From Flemingiibacterium sp045579105 (GTDB lineage: Bacteria; Bacillota; Clostridia; Oscillospirales; CAG-272), in contig JAZNLM010000024.1 of assembly GCA_045579105.1 (NCBI GenBank), positions 1-14,302 of the forward strand: 14,302 nt of DNA. The letters run 5' to 3'. The stretch's first letter is position 1; each line of letters starts with the position of its first letter. Of the stretch, positions 11,852 to 14,302 are shown one piece after another. The notes beneath the pieces were generated by a model. It did no database searches. It was given only the letters and a program-made list of their open reading frames with translations, and was not told where the DNA came from. The position numbers were made by a program, and so were the translations under genes.

Positions 11852-14248
11852 ATGAATTTATCACTTAACTGGGCAAAGGATTTCGTCAGTCTTGACGGGA
11901 TTACTCCCAAGGAATACTGTGACCGTCTTACCGCCACCGGTTCGAAGGTTGAAGGCTTTGAAATTCTCGGTGAGGATATCGAAAACGTAGTTGCCGGCAA
12001 GGTTATCTCGCTCGAGCGTCACCCTGATTCCGATCACCTCTGGATTTGCCAGATAGACATTGGAGAAGAGGTCCCCGTGCAGATTGTAACGGGCGCACAG
12101 AATGTTTTCGCAGGCGCTATGGTGCCCGTTGCAAAGGCGCCTTCCAAGCTCCCCGGCGGCGTTAACATTAAGGCAGGCAAGCTTCGCGGCGTACCCTCGA
12201 ACGGAATGCTCTGCTCGATTGCCGAGCTTAATCTCACCACCCACGATATGCCGAATGCTATCGAGGACGGCATCTTTATTATGGACGGCATTGACTGCAA
12301 GCCCGGCGACGACATTCACGATGTGCTCGGACTTTCCGATACTGTTGTGGAGTTTGAGATAACCTCAAACCGCCCCGACTGTCTGTCCGTTCTCGGTCTT
12401 GCGCGCGAAACCGCCGTTTCGTTCGGCCGCGACTTCAAGCCAACAACTCCTGTTGTCACCTACGCAAATGACGGCGACAAAATTGAAAATTATCTTTCCG
12501 TTGACGTGCAGAACGCGCAGCTTTGTCCCCGCTATACTGCTCGCGTGGTTAAGAACGTAAAAATTGAACCCTCTCCGCTATGGCTTCGTATGCGACTTCG
12601 CGCTTCGGGCGTGCGTCCCATTAACAACATCGTTGACATCACCAACTACGTAATGCTCGAATACGGTCAGCCCATGCACGCGTTTGACTACTCCTGTCTG
12701 GATGGCTCGAAGATAATCGTAAGAAACGCGGCAGATGGCGAGGTATTCAAGTCACTTGACGATATTGACCACATCCTTAATGCTACTAATCTCGTAATCG
12801 CTGACGAAAAGAAGGCTGTTGCGCTTGCAGGCGTTATGGGCGGCGCTAACTCCGAAATCAAGGAAGATACAAAGACCGTGGTTTTCGAGTCCGCGAACTT
12901 CTTCGGAAGCTCGGTTCGCGTTACCGCGAAAAGTCAGGGTATGAGAACCGAGTCCTCGGGCAGATTTGAAAAGGGACTTGATCCCGAAAACACTATGCCC
13001 GCACTTGACCGCGCTTGTGAGCTTATTACTATGCTCGGCGCAGGTGAGGTTGTTGACGGCACTATCGACGTTTACAAGGGAAAAGAAGCGCCCTTTGAGA
13101 TGAAGCTTGATGCTGACCGCATCAATGCGTTCCTCGGACTTGACGTAAGCGCTGATTATATGAAGGACGTGCTTACCAAGCTCGAGTTCAAGTTCGACGG
13201 CGACACTATGACCGTTCCCACATTCCGTGCGGACTGCCGTTGTATGAACGATATCGCAGAGGAAATTCTCCGTATTTACGGCTACGACACCATTCAATCT
13301 ACTAAATTTGTAACTCCTATCACCTCGGGAAGCCGTACTCCCGTACAGAAATTTGAGCTTCTCTGCGCGGAAACTCTCTGTGCTATGGGCCTTTACGAGT
13401 GCGAAACGTTCTCGTTTATCAGCCCGAAGTTCTATGATAAGATCGAAATGGCTGAAAATGATCCGCGCCGCAAGTCGATTGTTATTTCCAACCCTCTCGG
13501 CGAGGACACCAGCGTAATGCGTACTACCGCAATCCCGTCTATGCTCGAGGTGCTTGCGCGCAACAACAATTATCACGCAGGCAAGACAGCGCTTTACGAG
13601 CTTGCAAAGATTTACATTCCCGATGAGGATCCGAAGAACCTTCCCGAGGAGCGCCGCAGAATTACCGTCGGCTTCTTCCGTGACGGCGACTTCTACACCC
13701 TCAAGGGTATGGTTGACAAGCTTCTCGATAAGGCAGGTATCGCTGACGTTACCTATAAGGCAAAGCGTGACGATGCGGCGTTCCACCCCGGTCGCTGTGC
13801 AGAGCTTGTATGTGCAGACGGCACTGTGCTCGGCACACTCGGTGAGATTCACCCGAGCGTGGCTGCAGGCTACGAGATAGACGTACCCGTTTACGTGGCT
13901 GACCTTGATTTTGAGAATATGTTTGAAAAGGCAAAGCTCGACAAGCAGTTCAAGGCACTTCCCAAGTTCCCGGCAACCACCCGTGACTTCGCGTTCGTTT
14001 GCGACGATGAGCTTGAGGTTGGTGCGATTGAGGCTGTTATGAAAAAGGCCGGCGGCAAGCTCGTCGAGGATGTTAAGCTCTTTGATGTTTACCGCGGCAA
14101 ACAGCTTGGCGAGGGCAAGAAGAGCGTGGCATTCAGCGTTGTTCTCCGCGCGCCCGACCGTACTCTTACGGATGAGGAAGCGGATAAGACCTCGAAGAAG
14201 ATACTCACACTTCTTGAAAGAGAGCTTGGAATTACGCTTCGTGCATAA
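11852..14248 (+). CDS. pheT: Phenylalanine--tRNA ligase beta subunit
   Basis: PheT is the large structural and editing subunit of phenylalanyl-tRNA synthetase. The 798-aa protein shows the expected order: an OB-fold tRNA-binding domain at about 40-150 (with HPDSDHLWICQID), the B3/B4 editing domain at about 205-370, the B5 domain at about 405-475, a catalytic-core-like domain, and a C-terminal ferredoxin-fold anticodon-binding domain from about 702 (LPKFPATTRDFAFV) to the end. Length and order are canonical. AAAGGAG lies nine bases upstream of the ATG. It is cotranscribed with pheS under the T-box. The large minus-strand open frames opposite it are codon-bias shadows. Confidence 0.98.
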   Translation: MNLSLNWAKDFVSLDGITPKEYCDRLTATGSKVEGFEILGEDIENVVAGKVISLERHPDSDHLWICQIDIGEEVPVQIVTGAQNVFAGAMVPVAKAPSKLPGGVNIKAGKLRGVPSNGMLCSIAELNLTTHDMPNAIEDGIFIMDGIDCKPGDDIHDVLGLSDTVVEFEITSNRPDCLSVLGLARETAVSFGRDFKPTTPVVTYANDGDKIENYLSVDVQNAQLCPRYTARVVKNVKIEPSPLWLRMRLRASGVRPINNIVDITNYVMLEYGQPMHAFDYSCLDGSKIIVRNAADGEVFKSLDDIDHILNATNLVIADEKKAVALAGVMGGANSEIKEDTKTVVFESANFFGSSVRVTAKSQGMRTESSGRFEKGLDPENTMPALDRACELITMLGAGEVVDGTIDVYKGKEAPFEMKLDADRINAFLGLDVSADYMKDVLTKLEFKFDGDTMTVPTFRADCRCMNDIAEEILRIYGYDTIQSTKFVTPITSGSRTPVQKFELLCAETLCAMGLYECETFSFISPKFYDKIEMAENDPRRKSIVISNPLGEDTSVMRTTAIPSMLEVLARNNNYHAGKTALYELAKIYIPDEDPKNLPEERRRITVGFFRDGDFYTLKGMVDKLLDKAGIADVTYKAKRDDAAFHPGRCAELVCADGTVLGTLGEIHPSVAAGYEIDVPVYVADLDFENMFEKAKLDKQFKALPKFPATTRDFAFVCDDELEVGAIEAVMKKAGGKLVEDVKLFDVYRGKQLGEGKKSVAFSVVLRAPDRTLTDEEADKTSKKILTLLERELGITLRA

Positions 14249-14268
14249 TGCGTAAAAAATAAGGCACC

Positions 14269-14292
14269 CGCCTCCGACATTTGTCGGAGGCG
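14269..14292. terminator. Hairpin after pheT
   Basis: A strong GC-rich hairpin with a perfect 10-bp stem and an ATTT loop begins 20 bp after the pheT stop codon. The following bases (ctcttagttc) are a poor T-tract and the window ends there, so intrinsic termination is plausible but not certain. Confidence 0.5.
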
Positions 14293-14302
14293 CTCTTAGT
14301 TC

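Noticed and set aside
12752..13852. Minus-strand open frame of 366 codons opposite pheT
   Set aside because: It lies wholly within pheT, has no ribosome site or recognisable motif, and is explained by the codon bias of the real gene.

Overview
The window looks like chromosomal DNA of a low-to-mid GC Firmicute, most likely an uncultured gut-type Clostridia member. The supporting signs are strong AGGAGG-like ribosome binding sites, sigma-A type promoters, a glmS ribozyme, a T-box leader on pheST and an NrdR regulator. This is inferred from gene content and signals only; no database search was possible.

Layout, left to right. (1) 1-170: two hairpin terminators downstream of glmS. (2) 171-4330, minus strand: an amino-sugar operon, read as a GlmU-like acetyltransferase, then glmM, then glmS. 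A glmS ribozyme lies between glmM and glmS. Together the proteins cover fructose-6-P to GlcN-6-P to GlcN-1-P and probably to GlcNAc-1-P, which feeds peptidoglycan precursor synthesis; the uridylyltransferase half of GlmU is not here. (3) 4437-4741, plus: a divergent promoter and a small DUF1653 gene. (4) 4757-6148, minus: a class C26 glutamine-amidotransferase-fold hydrolase followed by a cytoplasmic class 3 lipase-like protein. (5) 6216-6876, plus: nrdR with its own promoter and a leader of about 145 nt. (6) 6913-8530: a transposon-like insertion. (7) 8518-9800, minus: pyrE with a translationally coupled GNAT acetyltransferase. (8) 9888-10431, plus: a divergent YbaK/EbsC-family deacylase. (9) 10465-14302, plus: a promoter, a T-box leader, pheS and pheT, then a closing hairpin.

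The most notable item is the 1,618-bp element at 6913-8530. It has 37-bp terminal inverted repeats (35/37 identical) and is flanked by perfect 10-bp direct repeats. It contains no recognisable transposase and only one clear gene, an XRE helix-turn-helix protein with a long helical C-terminal region. It inserted at the edge of a perfect palindromic terminator that nrdR and the convergent GNAT gene appear to have shared. Removing the element on paper restores a different GNAT C-terminus with its stop codon inside that terminator. The other main regulatory point is that the glmS ribozyme begins 13 nt after the glmM stop codon, so self-cleavage would cut the polycistronic message and control glmS separately from glmM.

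The remaining genes are ordinary housekeeping genes with intact motifs.
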